DNA of 64,000 nt, taken from Capillidium heterosporum (lineage: Eukaryota > Entomophthoromycota > Entomophthoromycetes > Entomophthorales > Capillidiaceae). Below, in pieces: positions 11,754 through 24,421 of the stretch (position 1 is the first letter of the stretch; each line of letters opens with the position of its first letter). Under the pieces are notes generated by a model. That model had not been told where the DNA came from, searched no databases, and saw only the letters and a list, made by a program, of their open reading frames with translations. The DNA lies in contig WBMQ01000002.1 in the NCBI GenBank assembly GCA_016630905.1, positions 806,001 to 870,000 on the forward strand. The letters run 5' to 3'. The translations under genes were made by a program, and so were the position numbers.

Positions 11754-13212
11754 CTTGTAAGTGTAAATGCTGAAAGCTTCTAGGTGGTATTATTTAAATA
11801 TTTAATTTTGGAAAGGATGGAAGAGATGTTTGCTTAGACTAGCGTAAATATTGGTAGTTGACTAAATGTCAATTGAAGAGGCTAAATCTCTACAGGGATA
11901 CAGAGTAGTGTGCTTGGCTGGATAGCTTGGATGTTATAAACAGGATGTAATAGAATCGATCATACATTAGATATTGGAGTTTAAATGGTTGGTAGATGTA
12001 ATAGGGGTTTCCAAAAGCAGCTACTCTAAACGTTTTCATATTCTCGTACCACTTTTCAATTTATCACAATTATAAATTTCATTAGCAATAGGTCAAACCA
12101 TGTGTCTATCAGCTGGGGGTGGACGGTTCTGGACTATTGGAATTTGTATGTAGATGTGATGCCACTCCGTCTCTTAGGTTTGTACCCAACTTAGCTCAAA
12201 TGTTTACGCTAGGTTTGAGGCTATAATTAGATTGAATAGAAGCCAAGCAGTTGTAAGTAGAAAGAGGCTAAAATGAAATCTAAAAATATATTATCAAGGT
12301 CAATTTTGTTGTGGAAACTACAATACCCACTCCATCCGAAACCAACGGGATCTTTACTTTGCATAGAACATAGACAATTTATAGTAAAGCACGGAAAGAA
12401 CTAGTTCAATATTTTAGGCATTTATGAAATAGGGTTAATATGCAGATGAAAACAAAAGATTGGGATAATTAGGATACACTATTCTTTGTGTTTATAAGTA
12501 TCAAACTTTTATAATTGTGTTTGTGAGAAGCATCTATCATTCTAGCCAAAGCAGTACATGTTTCTCGAGGTGGTAGCTGAACTTTTATAGCATCTAAAAC
12601 AAAAATTGGTTTCCTAAAGATTCCCATCTTTAGCTACTCGCTGCAAATCTAGAAACTTCATCTCAGTCTCTTATACAGAAGCATATATGGGCTGAAGCGA
12701 TCGGAAACACAATTTACACATTCAAAGGGAAACTATCCATTGGCTTAGCCGACTCATTCTTACAAAGTTTTGGAAATAAAAACTATTACTCAGTTTTGCT
12801 GAATCGTGTAGTAATGGTCTGCTTAGCCTATAGGTAATTTACTTTTGTTGGATGTGTAAACTATGTTTTGAATTGTTCTACCTTTTGACGAATGTAAATT
12901 ACTCATCACCTTGATCATTTTTGAATACCGCTACATCCGTTTAGATTTACTATATGTTTCTAGCATTGGTTAATTAAACTAAAATGTAGTTAAATCAAAC
13001 AAAGCAGCAAATGGATTGTAAATGTGACATCATGTATGCCATTCCATTAAACGCTTAACCCAATTGGGCATAGGATAGTGACGTAGAAATTAAATGTCAT
13101 AAATCGAAACGATTTCTATCGTAATGTGTATGTCATGAAAGTTACATAGAAAGCAACTATAAAAACAATCACCTTGCAGCAGTATTCTCTTAAACTAAAT
13201 ACATACATCAAA
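11754..13212. other. Long divergent intergenic region
   Basis: About 1.46 kb between the divergent Skt5-like and HAM1-like genes. It is AT-rich and I see no gene, tRNA or clear repeat. It must hold both promoters; a TATAAAAA at 13158-13165 lies 48 bases before the HAM1-like start codon. Confidence 0.5.
13158..13165 (+). promoter_or_regulatory. TATA box of the HAM1-like gene
   Basis: TATAAAAA lies 48 bases upstream of the ATG at 13213 in otherwise mixed sequence. It is the best-placed TATA element in this spacer. The call rests on sequence and position only. Confidence 0.5.
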
Positions 13213-15535
13213 ATGACTGATACACGCCAAAAATTCGACAAAGATCTCGTCCCCAAGGACACTTCATTAAGTACCAAAGCCCTTAAGGTTGATGAAGTTA
13301 TCGAGACCAAGGAATCCCTGCAAACTGCCGCTCAGGCTTTAAGGTAAAATAGCAAAGTGGAGTTATACTAAATAGTTAGCCAAGGAAAGATGCCTACCAC
13401 CGAACAGATTACAGAGGTCCTAGAGTTTGCCCAAGATGCCAAGCCTCTTCGTTCAGAAGTTAACTTGTCAGCTACTGGGCAAAGAGTAGCTGATAGACTC
13501 GATAGCGTCTTGGACTCCACTAAGCAGTTAGTCCAAGAGAAGAACGAAGGCGATGTCATTCAAAGACTCATCCATCACGCTAAGATCGCTTCTCAAAACT
13601 TAGATAGTAATGCCTTATTTTAGTATACGTTCTAACATTTGTTTAGCTGATACCGCTGACATTACTAAAGGTACCCAGGACCCTGAAAAGCTACTTCAAC
13701 GCGCCTACTCGAACATAATTGTAATCTCCAAGCTTGCTGTCTCGTCTAGCGAATTCCGTTCTTTGCTCAGTGACTCTTACAACTTTGTTAGAGATGTACT
13801 CAAGGAACACGTCCCTGGAGCAGAGCATTTGCCTGAAGTGGACGACTTGACAAATAGGAAGGGCGAGTTTGATGCTGATAAAGCTACCAAAGCCGCTCAG
13901 GACTCTGCTAATAAGATGTCCAATGAAGCCTACTCTAAGTTAGATCCTGAAGCCAAGAAGAGGGTTGATCAGGCTAGAAAGGCCGATGCCAAGGATGTCG
14001 AGAGAGAAGGTTCCAGATTCGCTGATAAGGCCGCTCAAAAGATCGGAGAAGCCGTTAAGCCTGTCGCTGATAAAGCTGCTAGAGGCGATACAAAGGAAGC
14101 GGGTCAGCATGTCTCCAAACAGATGGACAAGGCCGAAAAGGAAGCCCAAGGCTACATCCAAAAGGCTAAGAAGGAGGGTGAACGACTCTACGACGAGGCT
14201 GAAGACACTCTTGAGAACGTTATGGAAGACCTCAAGCTCTCGGATGAACAGCAAGAGAAACTAGTTGACCGTCTACTGGCAATTGTGAACGAGATCCAAG
14301 GGAATAAGGAGGCTCAACGTGCCATGAGCGGTCTCCTCGAAATCCTTTCTGACTTACAGAGAAATGCTCAAACCGTAGCTAACAGAACTCAGAAGAAGGT
14401 GATCTCTGAAGTAGACGAGAACCAAGACCTCCAGGAAGCTTCCAAGAACGCAAAGAAGGCCATCGAAAACTTTGCCGGTCATCATTCCTTAGACAGGCTC
14501 ATTGAATTGCTATATAACTTTGCCGATAAAGTCCAGAAAGATGAAAAGCTCAAACAGGTCATGAAGGACAACTACGAGTTCCTTTCCAGATCGATCAAAG
14601 ATGCCAAGTTTATCAAGGACAAAGATTACAGCGACAAAGCTATTACCAAATTCGATAAAACCCGTGACATGGTTCTTAGACGTTACAAGAAGCCCATCAA
14701 CGAACTGATGTCTGAAACTCAAAGCTTCGTCCGTGATTTACGAGAGGATCCTACCACCAACAAAGTTGTCAAAGACTTGGATGGTTTAACTCAAGACTTA
14801 TTCCTGGATTCAAATGGTAGACCGACCATCAAGTACGATCTCCTACAAGATTTCCACAAGTTCATCCCCGTCCTTGCCAAACGCCTTGAGCTTCTTGAAA
14901 TCCCCAAGATTGCCGAGCAGGACGACGACAACGAGTATATACTTGACAATATCAAGTTAAGTTGCAGCAATATAATACCAAAAACTGTGAGGGTTCGTAC
15001 GGATACCGAGTTCGACACCGAAGAGGAGCGCATTGTCAATGCAGTCAGCGTTCAAATGCAAGGCATCCAGGCAGCTGCTCGTGAAGTAGCCTTCTATTAC
15101 AAGAAGAAGATGCTTCTCATGAACATGGAGGATGCCGGGTTAGTTGATGTACTCATCCCCAACGAAGGTATGGACATCTTCCTTAAGCTTGCCCCTCCTG
15201 TCATTTCCAGCAACCCTGCAGACAAAACGCCCGAGAACCAACGTTCATTCCGTGTCATCGAGTCTAAATGCCGCATCAATGAAATTGATGTCAAGTTCCA
15301 GCATACCAAATTCGGTGCCATCTACAAGATCTTCAACAGAATGATCCAGAACAATGTCAAGCGTGACATTGAACGGATGGTCGCCGAAGGTATTCGTAAC
15401 TTCTTTGAAGGCGTTGAGCAAGCCATGACCTCTGGCATCAATGTGTCTGGCGCCGACATGAAGCTAACTTCCGATAAGCCTCTTGACACTCGCCCTGATG
15501 GATGGAAATCAGATGCCTTTGACGTAAAAAAATAA
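13213..15535 (+). CDS. HAM1-like protein (HAM1 N- and C-terminal domains)
   Basis: This is a large fungal protein of the family defined by the HAM1 N- and C-terminal domains (the C-terminal part was formerly DUF4449). Its biochemical function is not well known. Three exons (13213-13343, 13380-13606, 13647-15535) join in phase to give 748 residues. After a conserved N-terminal helical part comes a very charged stretch of about 100 residues rich in Ala, Lys and Glu (ADKAARGDTKEAGQHVSKQM), probably a long helix or coiled coil. The C-terminal half includes VLIPNEGMDIFLKLAPPVIS and FKFQHTKF-like segments typical of a lipid-binding-type beta fold. The frame is intact. High expression is suggested by a clear TATA box and GC-richer codon choice than its neighbours. 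Confidence 0.8.
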
Positions 15536-16305
15536 CCTTCTTTAGTCTGCCCACCCTATTACTTTCCTATGTGCTACTTCACTTTATCCTACCCATTGTA
15601 TTACTTTCTGTATACCGCTACTCTAACTTATCCGATCTACCTTTTATATTAAACTATTTGGGATTCATACTACAGTTTATTGCTTTGAATGTATATTTTG
15701 ATAGGAACTGTATATATACGATAATTACAGATAATAACATAGGTATAAGCTACAAAGCTACCTATCTCAAGTAAACAGGTAAAGTACGATGAGTGAGTGA
15801 TAGCTATATTTTCCTATGCACTCATATTTCAATTAACATTCAAAGTTTATATCAGCCAAAAGCCAAATTTAATATATCTATTCCAATGTACTTTTTGCTA
15901 TACCGCTACTCTTTGATTAGCTTGGATAGTATATAGTTTTATTTAATTTCTACGTAAAGTACATTACTATGCTTGATATGGACTCATCAGCTTATAAACT
16001 AAAATCCCCATACAATAAACTCGCTATCATCAATCAAAAAAGCTAAATTAAAGTACAGAATATAATTCTATTTCTAATAGGTTGAAAGTAGTTCTATATG
16101 AACTTTAACTTATAAACCTATATAAAGAATGTTAATCAAAATATAAAGATACAATGACAAAACTATATATGGATGTACATTTACTCGTTAAAAACCAAAG
16201 ATGTAGCACCAATTATTTTTACAATACGTAACCCAATAAGGTAATCTAACCTTTTTCAGATCAAAGTGTATCCAAAACCTTAAAACTTTATAGCATCCCA
16301 TCGTT
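15536..16305. other. Convergent spacer with a short diverged direct repeat
   Basis: About 770 bp between two gene 3' ends. TATACCGCTACTCT occurs at about 15611 and again at about 15899, with similar flanks upstream of each, so a segment of about 30 bp was probably duplicated. A 67-residue hydrophobic open frame (15571-15774) lies in the presumed 3' UTR and is not supported as a gene. Confidence 0.5.
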
Positions 16306-19300
16306 CTAAATGGAATTCTCAGTAACGCGACTCAGATACAGATCCAGGTAACTCTTCAGCCTATTCAACTGCTTTTCATCCTAAACCAACAAATATCAAC
16401 AGACACATCTTAAGAATGAAAAATTACTTGCTTGGTCTGTAGCGCCTCAAAGATATGGTCAATAAGGTGAACCGACAAATAGAACTTGGGAGAGTTATCT
16501 GTTATGTCGGTGGTGGTAGACATGTCGTTATTTGTTTCCAAGACCTAGGTCCAGTTAAGTAAAGTTGGTAGGGAAACTAGTTTAAAAGAACTTACGTCAC
16601 TTAAGCTAGCTATAACCAATTCGACCGCTTCATCAACTCTAGCATACTTGAGCAGGAGGGGAATCAAGGCTGGATGATTAACACGCTTTATAAATATAGA
16701 TTCAATAAAAGTTATTCTTTTGAAATATAAAACATACGTTAACGTAGGCTAATAGCCATTCAGGGAGTTCCAACTTGTCGTCGCATTCTAACTCGGAGAC
16801 CAGAATCTGCTCCAGGATGACTAGCTCGTACTGGGCTGGCTTGTCAGTAAATCGCTTGGAGGCAATCGTCAAAATGGACTTGAGAAGCTCTACTCCGGGC
16901 TTGTTGGCCAAGGAGTTACTAGTGTAAAGTTAGTTTCGGCATTGGAGCTTTAGAACGTACCTTCGAAGTTCGGGGATACATTTCTTGGCCAAGGTTTGGA
17001 AGATGGGTACCATGTTGCGCTTGTAAGGAACAGCCAATGTTACCGCTTTTTCGTATTCCTCGTTCTCTAAAAGCAAATGTATGGCTTTGTCAACGTCGAT
17101 CAATCCAGCTAAAAATTCCAATTAAAAATTTCGTGTATGCAGATAAAATTACTGTTCAAGTGTTGAACCGGTAGCTGTGCTTGTAGCTGAATGACAGCCG
17201 AAACCAGTTTGTACAGCCGGGTGACCATGTCGAAATCAACTATACCGAATGGCTCTAAAATTAAATTAGTATACGGTTGGTTAGTATTGGTACTTACGAT
17301 CTGAATGGCCAAAGTAAGGCAGTAGTTTCTAAATAAAGGGATTGGAGTTACATTTTAAAATTGTAGAGTCGAAAGTACCTTGTAAGACTCTAGAAACTCC
17401 AACCGAATCTTGAACCACTGGTCAGCCTCTTTATCTAACTTGAAGGCCTGGAGGCACATGAAAATGGCCCGTTGCTGCTGCTCCAACTCCTCGATGCCAC
17501 TGTACTCGTTGCCATCCTCTGATTTGGACGATTCCATCATGTACAGGAGGTGGTGGAATTTGACGGTAGCCGCTAAATAAAAAAAGAAATTAGAAAAAGC
17601 ATTCTTAAACTTATACTTACCTTTACAGAACTGGCTACGGTAGATATAAAAGAGGTGCATGATGTCAAAAAAGTTAACCTTTAACTCCATTTTCGATCTC
17701 TCTTCGTTAGGTCTCTGACTCAAGGCCAACTGCCACAGGCAGGCATCTACCGGATCCTCAAGTAATGGAAAGGGGTAAGTGTACAAGAGCTCCACCTTGT
17801 TCGCGTAACACACGGTTCGTATCAGGGTATCGACGGCCTGATATTGCAGGTCAGTGTCTCTAAGGTGGATCAAAGCTGTATACGCGTCGATGAAGTGTTC
17901 CAGCTCAATCGAAGCGTCAAACTGCAGTTTATATAACTGACAGCGGATCGAGCGACCCTGACTGTCAAGTTGATCTAGCAAAGTGAAAGCTAAACCGCTC
18001 TGGCACATTACAACTACCTGTTGGTAAGCCCCATAAACTTGGAACCATTGAGCAACGTGTAAATAGTAGGCCATAGCCCCATTAGCAATGATATCCTTTG
18101 GTAATAGACCATAGAAGGGGTGTAAGCTAGCTTCAGGTAAGGCTTCTGGCGGAGTGACATGATAGTAGGTAGCAGCCTGATGAAACCATTTCGCTGCATC
18201 CTCAAAGTCGGAGGCCTTGAGATGGGATCGCGCTAAAAGTAACGATTTGATGTAGGATATGGGAGTGACCATCAAGAGCCGTCGCGAATAGCTGATGAGG
18301 TGCTTGAGCTCAAACCAGGTCAGAAGTTTGTACAGGAGTTGGGCAGTAGGTAACGTGAGCTGGGGTTGACCTAACTGAGTCAACTGGTGTACTAATCGTA
18401 AAGAACCGCATGTTCAGCTGATCAGAAGTAAAGCCCAGATCCAAGCAGTGTAGGAAGTCGTGTAAAACGTTGAGGGGGTTGAACCCTTTGGTAGCGGAAT
18501 TGAAAGTTTGATGAAGGGGTTGGCCCTGCAGATCAAAGAACTGTTGGGAAGGTAGGTCCAATAAAATCTGCTTAGGGCTGGGGACCAATTATACCTCCTT
18601 TGGAGTATGTTGGAGGGATCGTCAAATCAACCATCCAATTCAAGGTACGGTACTGCGAGTACAAGTTCAAAAGTCTGTTGAGCTGGTTGTTGTCGTGTTT
18701 CAGTGCTTTTTGCAGGGATTCGTACCGGTTAGCTAAAAGTATCATGGTAGCCAAGTCAGTAGCTAGCTGATACCGGCTGTTACTTAGATCAATCATGGCA
18801 GCTGTAATAAAGGCCAACTCCAAGTGGGACTTGTCAGTCGGATTGTTGGTGGAGTACTCGCTGATCGCACTTGAAATTTGGTGAGGCTGATCCAAAAGAT
18901 TGACAAGGTGGTTAAGTAGGGGCAGAGTACCAGCTAGTCTTTTGAAATGCATCTCAAGCTGAGCTTGAGTCGTCGAATCCTTGTCCAAATCTGAGAACAT
19001 ACGGTCACTGAACATGGGTGTCGTCAATTGTGACATATTGAATTTAGTGAGGTCGACGGGGGTGGAAGCCAATTCCTGAACAACCGGTTTGAGGGTACCC
19101 TGGTGGACTAGCTTACGAATCAACTGCAAAGTTTCGATCAGAGGTTGCAGTTCCAATATACCGTTGCCATTACCCAGTAGCTGCTGCGAACTGTTGATGA
19201 ATTGTTCGGTCCAAATGGTGGTAAAAGGCGGAAGTAGAGCGTTGACGTGGCAGTCGATAATCTCCAACAACTCACAGGGCCGGGTCAGTGCTACTGCATC

Positions 19301-21079
19301 TCCATACATGATGACAAGGCTACTGTTCATCGTGGTGAGGGACAGTGGCTTATGTAGAGCGCTGCGAGTTTCAGTACACAAGGATATGTACTTGAGCCAT
19401 TCGGCGATTACCGTTTCTTTATATGCACTGCCATCATCAGCATAATCTCCGTTGGTTACTTTGATAGGTAGCTCCTGACAGCGCCTTTCGATGAAATGGG
19501 CAACCTTGGCCATCAGATCTTGATCTCCACCGCTACCAATGATATCGGCTGGCGAAATAACCCTACAGTGGTGCTTCAGATACAATTCGAGGCCGTAGCG
19601 TAGGACACGGCGGCTGAACCTATTTGGAGAGGCCATGAACCTGCAGAACCTGTCTATTATTTCAGAGACATCCTTATTATCGACGTCAAATTGAGGCACC
19701 GATTCGTTAAATGGGGTTGGTGCAATTACTGTCAGCCATCGGCGTTCGATGGTAGCCAAAGATACAGACTCATCAGTATTGGTGCTGGATTTAGGATTCA
19801 ATTTGTGGTAGCGAATCTCTCGAGACCGGCGCAAATCCCACAGAGCCCACAGAGTTAAGCTAGAGTTGACATTGGTGATTGTAAAGTCCAAAAGCTGTGG
19901 GGAAAAGTTGTCGTCATCATAGGACAGCGTCTCATCCAGCATCCAGTGGTTCAATTCGCAGCTCAAATTCCTGCTGGAGTTTAGTTTCAGCTCATAAACC
20001 AGAAACCCGAAGCCGATATCCAATTTGTTGAAGGCAACCAGCAGAAACTTGTCGTCGTAGTTGGGATGTCTAATTACCTCCATTAACTTCTGATTCCCTT
20101 TGGGGAGGAGTTGAGATGGTAATTCAATGGCAAACCCTTGCAGGTTGAAGTTGTGGATTGGAGAAGTGAGCAGGCACTGATGATTCTTTTTGGACCAGAA
20201 ACGCAGTTGACGGTCACGACAGTAACTGATGACTAGTTTGTCATCATTGAAATCTAAAGAAATTAAGTCGACGGGCTGGTTTCCAGAGTCAATAGAAGTC
20301 TCCAAGCCTTTGGATAGATTATTTGCTATTCGTGACATCGGCACTAAAAAGGTAGAGAAAGATAAGGGTAGCTTCCACTCTCTAACCTTGAGTGGTACTA
20401 GAAAAAATCAACAACTAAACATTAAATTAAAATATAACTTACCACTTTTGATGTCGTAGTAGTTCTCTGCTTGGTAGTGGAACAAATTTCCATCCTCACA
20501 TGCCACTACAAAACTGTTAATATCTAGCTGGTGCATCATGGTTGGAGCAAAGTTGAGGTTCAAGTTACTGGACTGGTGCCGAAACAGCCCCCAGCTTCTA
20601 TCGCTAAAGTAATTGGGTACATCAAACAGAAACCTGTGTACGACCTTGCTGCTCAGCACCAACCAACATACCAACATCTTACTCTCGACATCGACTTGGA
20701 ACTGAACGTCCGAAACTATAGGTGAGTCAAAGTGAAACTTCAAAGGAGCTGAAAGTTCAGCTTCAGTTAACTGCCCATCTACGAATGAACTCCTACTTTT
20801 GTCGAACTGCAGAAGACGAAGTTCCAGCCGATAATTTGGTGAGCCAGATATAGTGTACCATATAGCTCTACCGGGCAAAGCTTCGTTGAATATAAGTTTA
20901 CCGTTTGTCGAAGTAAGTTCTTGGTCGTTGATATCCTTTTCGGAGCAGAAGGAGGAGTTGATCCCATCTACCGAACGAATGTAAAAGTGCTTGGTTAAGT
21001 TGACGATGCTGAAGTCTATGGAAGTAACTACCTGGCGTAAAGCCCAACCTAATGTATTCTGGTTTGTATCGATGGACAT
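16306..21079 (-). CDS. Nup120/Nup160-like nucleoporin (Y-complex)
   Basis: This is probably a scaffold nucleoporin of the Nup107-160 (Y) complex. The order fits: an N-terminal beta-propeller-like half (MSIDTNQNTLGWALR onward, with FVVACEDGNLFHYQAENYYD and LVISYCRDRQLRFWSKK) is followed by a long alpha-helical solenoid (PIFQTLAKKCIPELR and so on) ending SRVTENSI. I infer about nine introns of 42-55 nt. One (about 17572-17619) has no in-frame stop. The size, about 1,450 residues, is that of Nup160. Oddities: near 18573-18590 and again near 18385-18425 the frame moves by +1 with no convincing intron. The first site has a run of four C on the coding strand, between YSKGGI and PKQILLDLPSQQ. The second lies between QLNMRFF and LVHQLTQLGQ. 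The family call rests on architecture and partial motifs. Confidence 0.6.
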
Positions 21080-21950
21080 ATTGTTGGATTAGAATCGAAT
21101 ACTGTTGTTGATAAGTTTTTTTGATAGTTGGCTTTATATTTTCTTGATAACTTGTTGTATAACCTCGTCTTTCAACTTTAAAAAGCAGGAGAATAAAGTT
21201 TTGAAGTTTAGTTTAAAAGCTTATGACGTTTACAAAGAAATTTGAATGACAAAAACGAATTATAGGACTTTCTGTAAAGTCTATATAAAGCTCTATATCA
21301 CAGCAAATTTACAAAATATGCATATGCAGAATACTTAACTAATATGCTATGGTTCTTTACTATTAATAATTTAGAGTTATTTGTACAAGAGATACTTTAT
21401 TGTTAGCATTTCTAAATTGGATTGAAAACGGGGATTACTTTTTATATCTTGGCATATAAATATATCAAACTATCGGAATACAACCATACATTTTAAAGTT
21501 CTAAAGTGTAAAGAAATATCTTACCTAGAACATTAATGTGCAACAGAATGGCATAGCTAATATATACTATTGATATACATCAATTCTATATCTGAAATAT
21601 AAATACGCAACTGGAAGCAAATTCCAATATTTAGCTCTTTATGAAAAGGATTGGCAAAAGATATAAATATAAATGCCACTTTGCCATTGAAAGTTTAGTT
21701 TAAATAATGCACTAATTTTATGCTATACTTTAGGTAGCTACAAAGTAAATGTGGAGGATACGCTTTATACAATATAAAAATAAATCTCTTTAGAAGGCTC
21801 AGCATCAAATAGCAACTATATACAAAACTTCCATAGATAATTTAATAAAGGAATGTAGTCTAAGCAAACTCGAATCTAAAATCCAATTAAACATCAGTCA
21901 TTATCAAGCTAAATAATACGCTAAACGGTGACAAATCCAAACCAACAGCT
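21080..21950. other. AT-rich spacer
   Basis: About 870 bp between the nucleoporin start and the FRA10AC1 3' end. It is very AT-rich, with scattered TATATA-like stretches. I see no gene, tRNA or structured repeat. Confidence 0.5.
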
Positions 21951-22614
21951 TTACAATCTAACTACCTTTATTTCCAGCATTGGGATACACCTTAACAGCT
22001 TCTTGGCACACTTCTTACACAATTTAACTTTAACCAACTCGTTCCTCTTAACGTTATCCTCCACATAAGCGAAATTGACTTCGAAGCTTTTAACGTTGGA
22101 TCGATCACTCCCACTACAACTCAAATTCCCACAGGAGGTTTTACCGAAACCGGCTATCACCTCAGTTTTCGTCCTCCACCTCAGAGCCACCTATTGTTTT
22201 AAAAAAAGCTAAGTTTGGGTTTATGGAGGAAAGAGTTACTTTTCCTTCTTTATATTTACTCAGTTCTATGACGGCATACTCTTTGAAAAGTTGGTTTTCA
22301 TACTTTATGGCCAGTCGATCTTCCCAGCTCCTTTCTTGGTTCTGAACTTTAGTTTCAAGGTCCTTTAAGCCTTCGGTTTCTTCTCTAACAAATCTAATGC
22401 TGTGTGTAAATAAAAGTGCATAAATATGATGTTACTTGAAATTTTCTTTTAGCACATCTAAATCTGACTTGATAGCCCTTTCCTTTGGTTTATTTGTTGG
22501 CTCACTACGTTTGTAGTAGTGTTTGTTACTCTTTATCTTACTTTCCAATTCGGTCCTTACCTACATATAAAGAATTAAAGGTTTAGTCTGCTAAAATATA
22601 TCTACTTTGCCCAT
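21951..22614 (-). CDS. FRA10AC1 homologue (spliceosome-associated)
   Basis: FRA10AC1 family proteins are nuclear and have been found with catalytic spliceosomes. Four exons join in phase. A very short first exon (MGK) is followed by TELESKIKSNKHYYKR, then SWEDRLAIKYENQLFKEYAV, then ALRWRTKTEVIAGFGKTSCG. That last block is the family signature, with a four-Cys metal-binding arrangement (CGNLSC before, CKKC after) around SFEVNFAYVEDNVKRNELVK. The protein is about 170 residues, shorter than animal forms because the basic C-terminal tail is absent. The start at 22612-22614 was chosen because splicing from MGK gives an open frame; it is the least certain part. The promoter region is shared with the exopolyphosphatase gene, 339 bp away on the other strand. 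Confidence 0.82.
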
Positions 22615-22953
22615 ATTTATACTATCCGTTACTCTCGAAGCTGCATATAATTATTTAGAAAGCTTGCGTCGTTTGCTGTTGCCTTCGATGTTGTCCTTGA
22701 GCTTTAAAGAGAGTTTGCCTTGAAAACCCGATCCCTGACTCAATCAAAGCTATTTTAGGCTGTTATTGATTCAGTTTAACTAATATCCCTCTCAATTCAA
22801 GACCCTGGATATTCCAAGATCTTTATTTGCAGGAATTCAGCACTATGAGGATATTTGAGAATCGTAGGCACCCTAAAATTTTATGAATTTTCAGCATCAA
22901 TTTTAAACTCCATCTCTTCAAGCAATTCAACAAGAATATTATTGAGGAGAACG
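22615..22953. other. Divergent promoter region FRA10AC1 / exopolyphosphatase
   Basis: These 339 bp separate two divergent start codons. No clear TATA box or operator repeat is visible. Open frames entering from either side are extensions without conservation. Confidence 0.5.
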
Positions 22954-24305
22954 ATGTCCAAATTCTTGGCAAACCAGCTTTCAAAGATCAATCAACTGTT
23001 GAAATTAGTAGTATCAACAAAGGTATACAAGGATAAGTCTTTTCTAGTCGACAGTAGTAAGTATGAGGCAATAGTTGGAACAAAATTTACCTCTAAAACA
23101 GACTTTGTCAACATGGAATTAAATTGGATAGTAGGCAACGAAGCTGCAGGTACCTACCATATTTTACCATTTTGACTTATAAAGCTTTATAGATTTAGAT
23201 TCAATAGTCTCAGTAATAAGCTACAGCTGTATAAACAATCATTTCAGTTTAACCAATGCGAACACCTTGCCAAAAGTACTAAATGTACCTCTAATAAACA
23301 TCGTCCGTAAAGAGTTAGATTTGAGGCCCGAGGTCAAGCACCTGCTAACTCAAGCAGGTGTTAGTTTCGACTCGCTGTTTTTTATTGATGATAGGCCTAA
23401 TTGCGAACTTTACCGACAATTCGTATGAAAACAAATTTGTACTTGTGGACCACAACAAAATCAACAAGAACTTCGATTCATGGAATGCCAAGGTAACTAA
23501 AATTATCGATCACCACGCGGATGAAAATTGTCACAAAGATTTAGAGTACAAACTGATTAATAAAGTGGGATCCAACACTTCCAACGTACTACTGTGGTTT
23601 AGCTCTATTGACGACAAGACTTTGCTAATCGATTTTTTGAAGGACAAGTACGAGTTGAATTTGCTTCTACTGATCCCAATCTTAATCGATACTGTCAACT
23701 TGAAGGGGCACTATAACAGATGCACCGACATAGATATTCAGATTGCCAATATACTATTGAATAACATCAACAGTTTTGAGGAGGGTAAGGAGTATACGTT
23801 TGATCATTTCTTTCAACTTTTCGATAATATCAAGCAGAACAACGAAGGTTTAACTTTACAGCAACTTTTCAAAAAGGACTACAAAGTTTGGAACGTCAAC
23901 AACTTGGAACTAGGCATCTCCTCCATCATCAACTTTGATGTCTTGGACTGGTTCAATAACTTCAATACTAACCCAAAAGACAATCATGATATCTTGAACA
24001 GCCTGATGGAATTTTCAAGCTCTTTTGACAAGGAGTTGGATATTTTTATCGTCATGCTAGCTAAAAATAAAGCCGAAGGGGAAGATGCAGAGTTTGGTAG
24101 GGAGTTGGTTGTCTACTCCAAAAATAAGCGTCTGCTCCAGTATTTGGACTCGAAGTTGACGACTTTCCAAGAGTTCAACATTCAAGTTATCCATGATAGT
24201 TATGGGACTGAGAGCCTAAGGATTTACAAACTAGGCAACGTTAAAGTCTCTAGAAAGATTTTATTCCCAAAGTTACAGCAGCTTTTGATGGACTTTGAAG
24301 TTTAA
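22954..24305 (+). CDS. PPX1: Exopolyphosphatase, DHH/DHHA2 family (Ppx1)
   Basis: It cleaves phosphate from the ends of inorganic polyphosphate. Family motifs appear in order: a DxDS motif (NEAADLDSIVSVISYS) formed across the intron 23149-23191, VPLINIVRKELDLRPE, SLFFIDD, LVDHNKI, and the DHH motif KIIDHHADE. The DHHA2-type C-terminal part includes LLIPILIDTVNLKGHYNRC and DYKVWN. The length, about 435 residues, is close to yeast Ppx1 (397). Oddity: in 23388-23430 the frame moves by +1 between LFFIDDRPNCELYRQF and ENKFVLVDHN; the 0 frame ends at a TGA there. A 37-nt segment with GT...AG ends (23359-23395) would also restore frame, but removing it deletes the conserved SLFFIDD motif. Confidence 0.88.
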
Positions 24306-24421
24306 TAGCTATACTAAATAAAACATTTAGTTGCACACAGTATATGTATATATTTTGATTTATTTAATAAATATTTATATTTAATTGCAAAGATATGACA
24401 TTCTACTTCTTAGCAATAGTG

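Noticed and set aside
13940-14264. Overlapping open frames on both strands within the HAM1-like gene
   Set aside because: Shadows of a GC-richer, strongly biased coding region; no independent conservation signal.
15571-15774. 67-residue hydrophobic open frame after the HAM1-like gene
   Set aside because: Lies directly in the presumed 3' UTR, biased composition, no homology I recognise.
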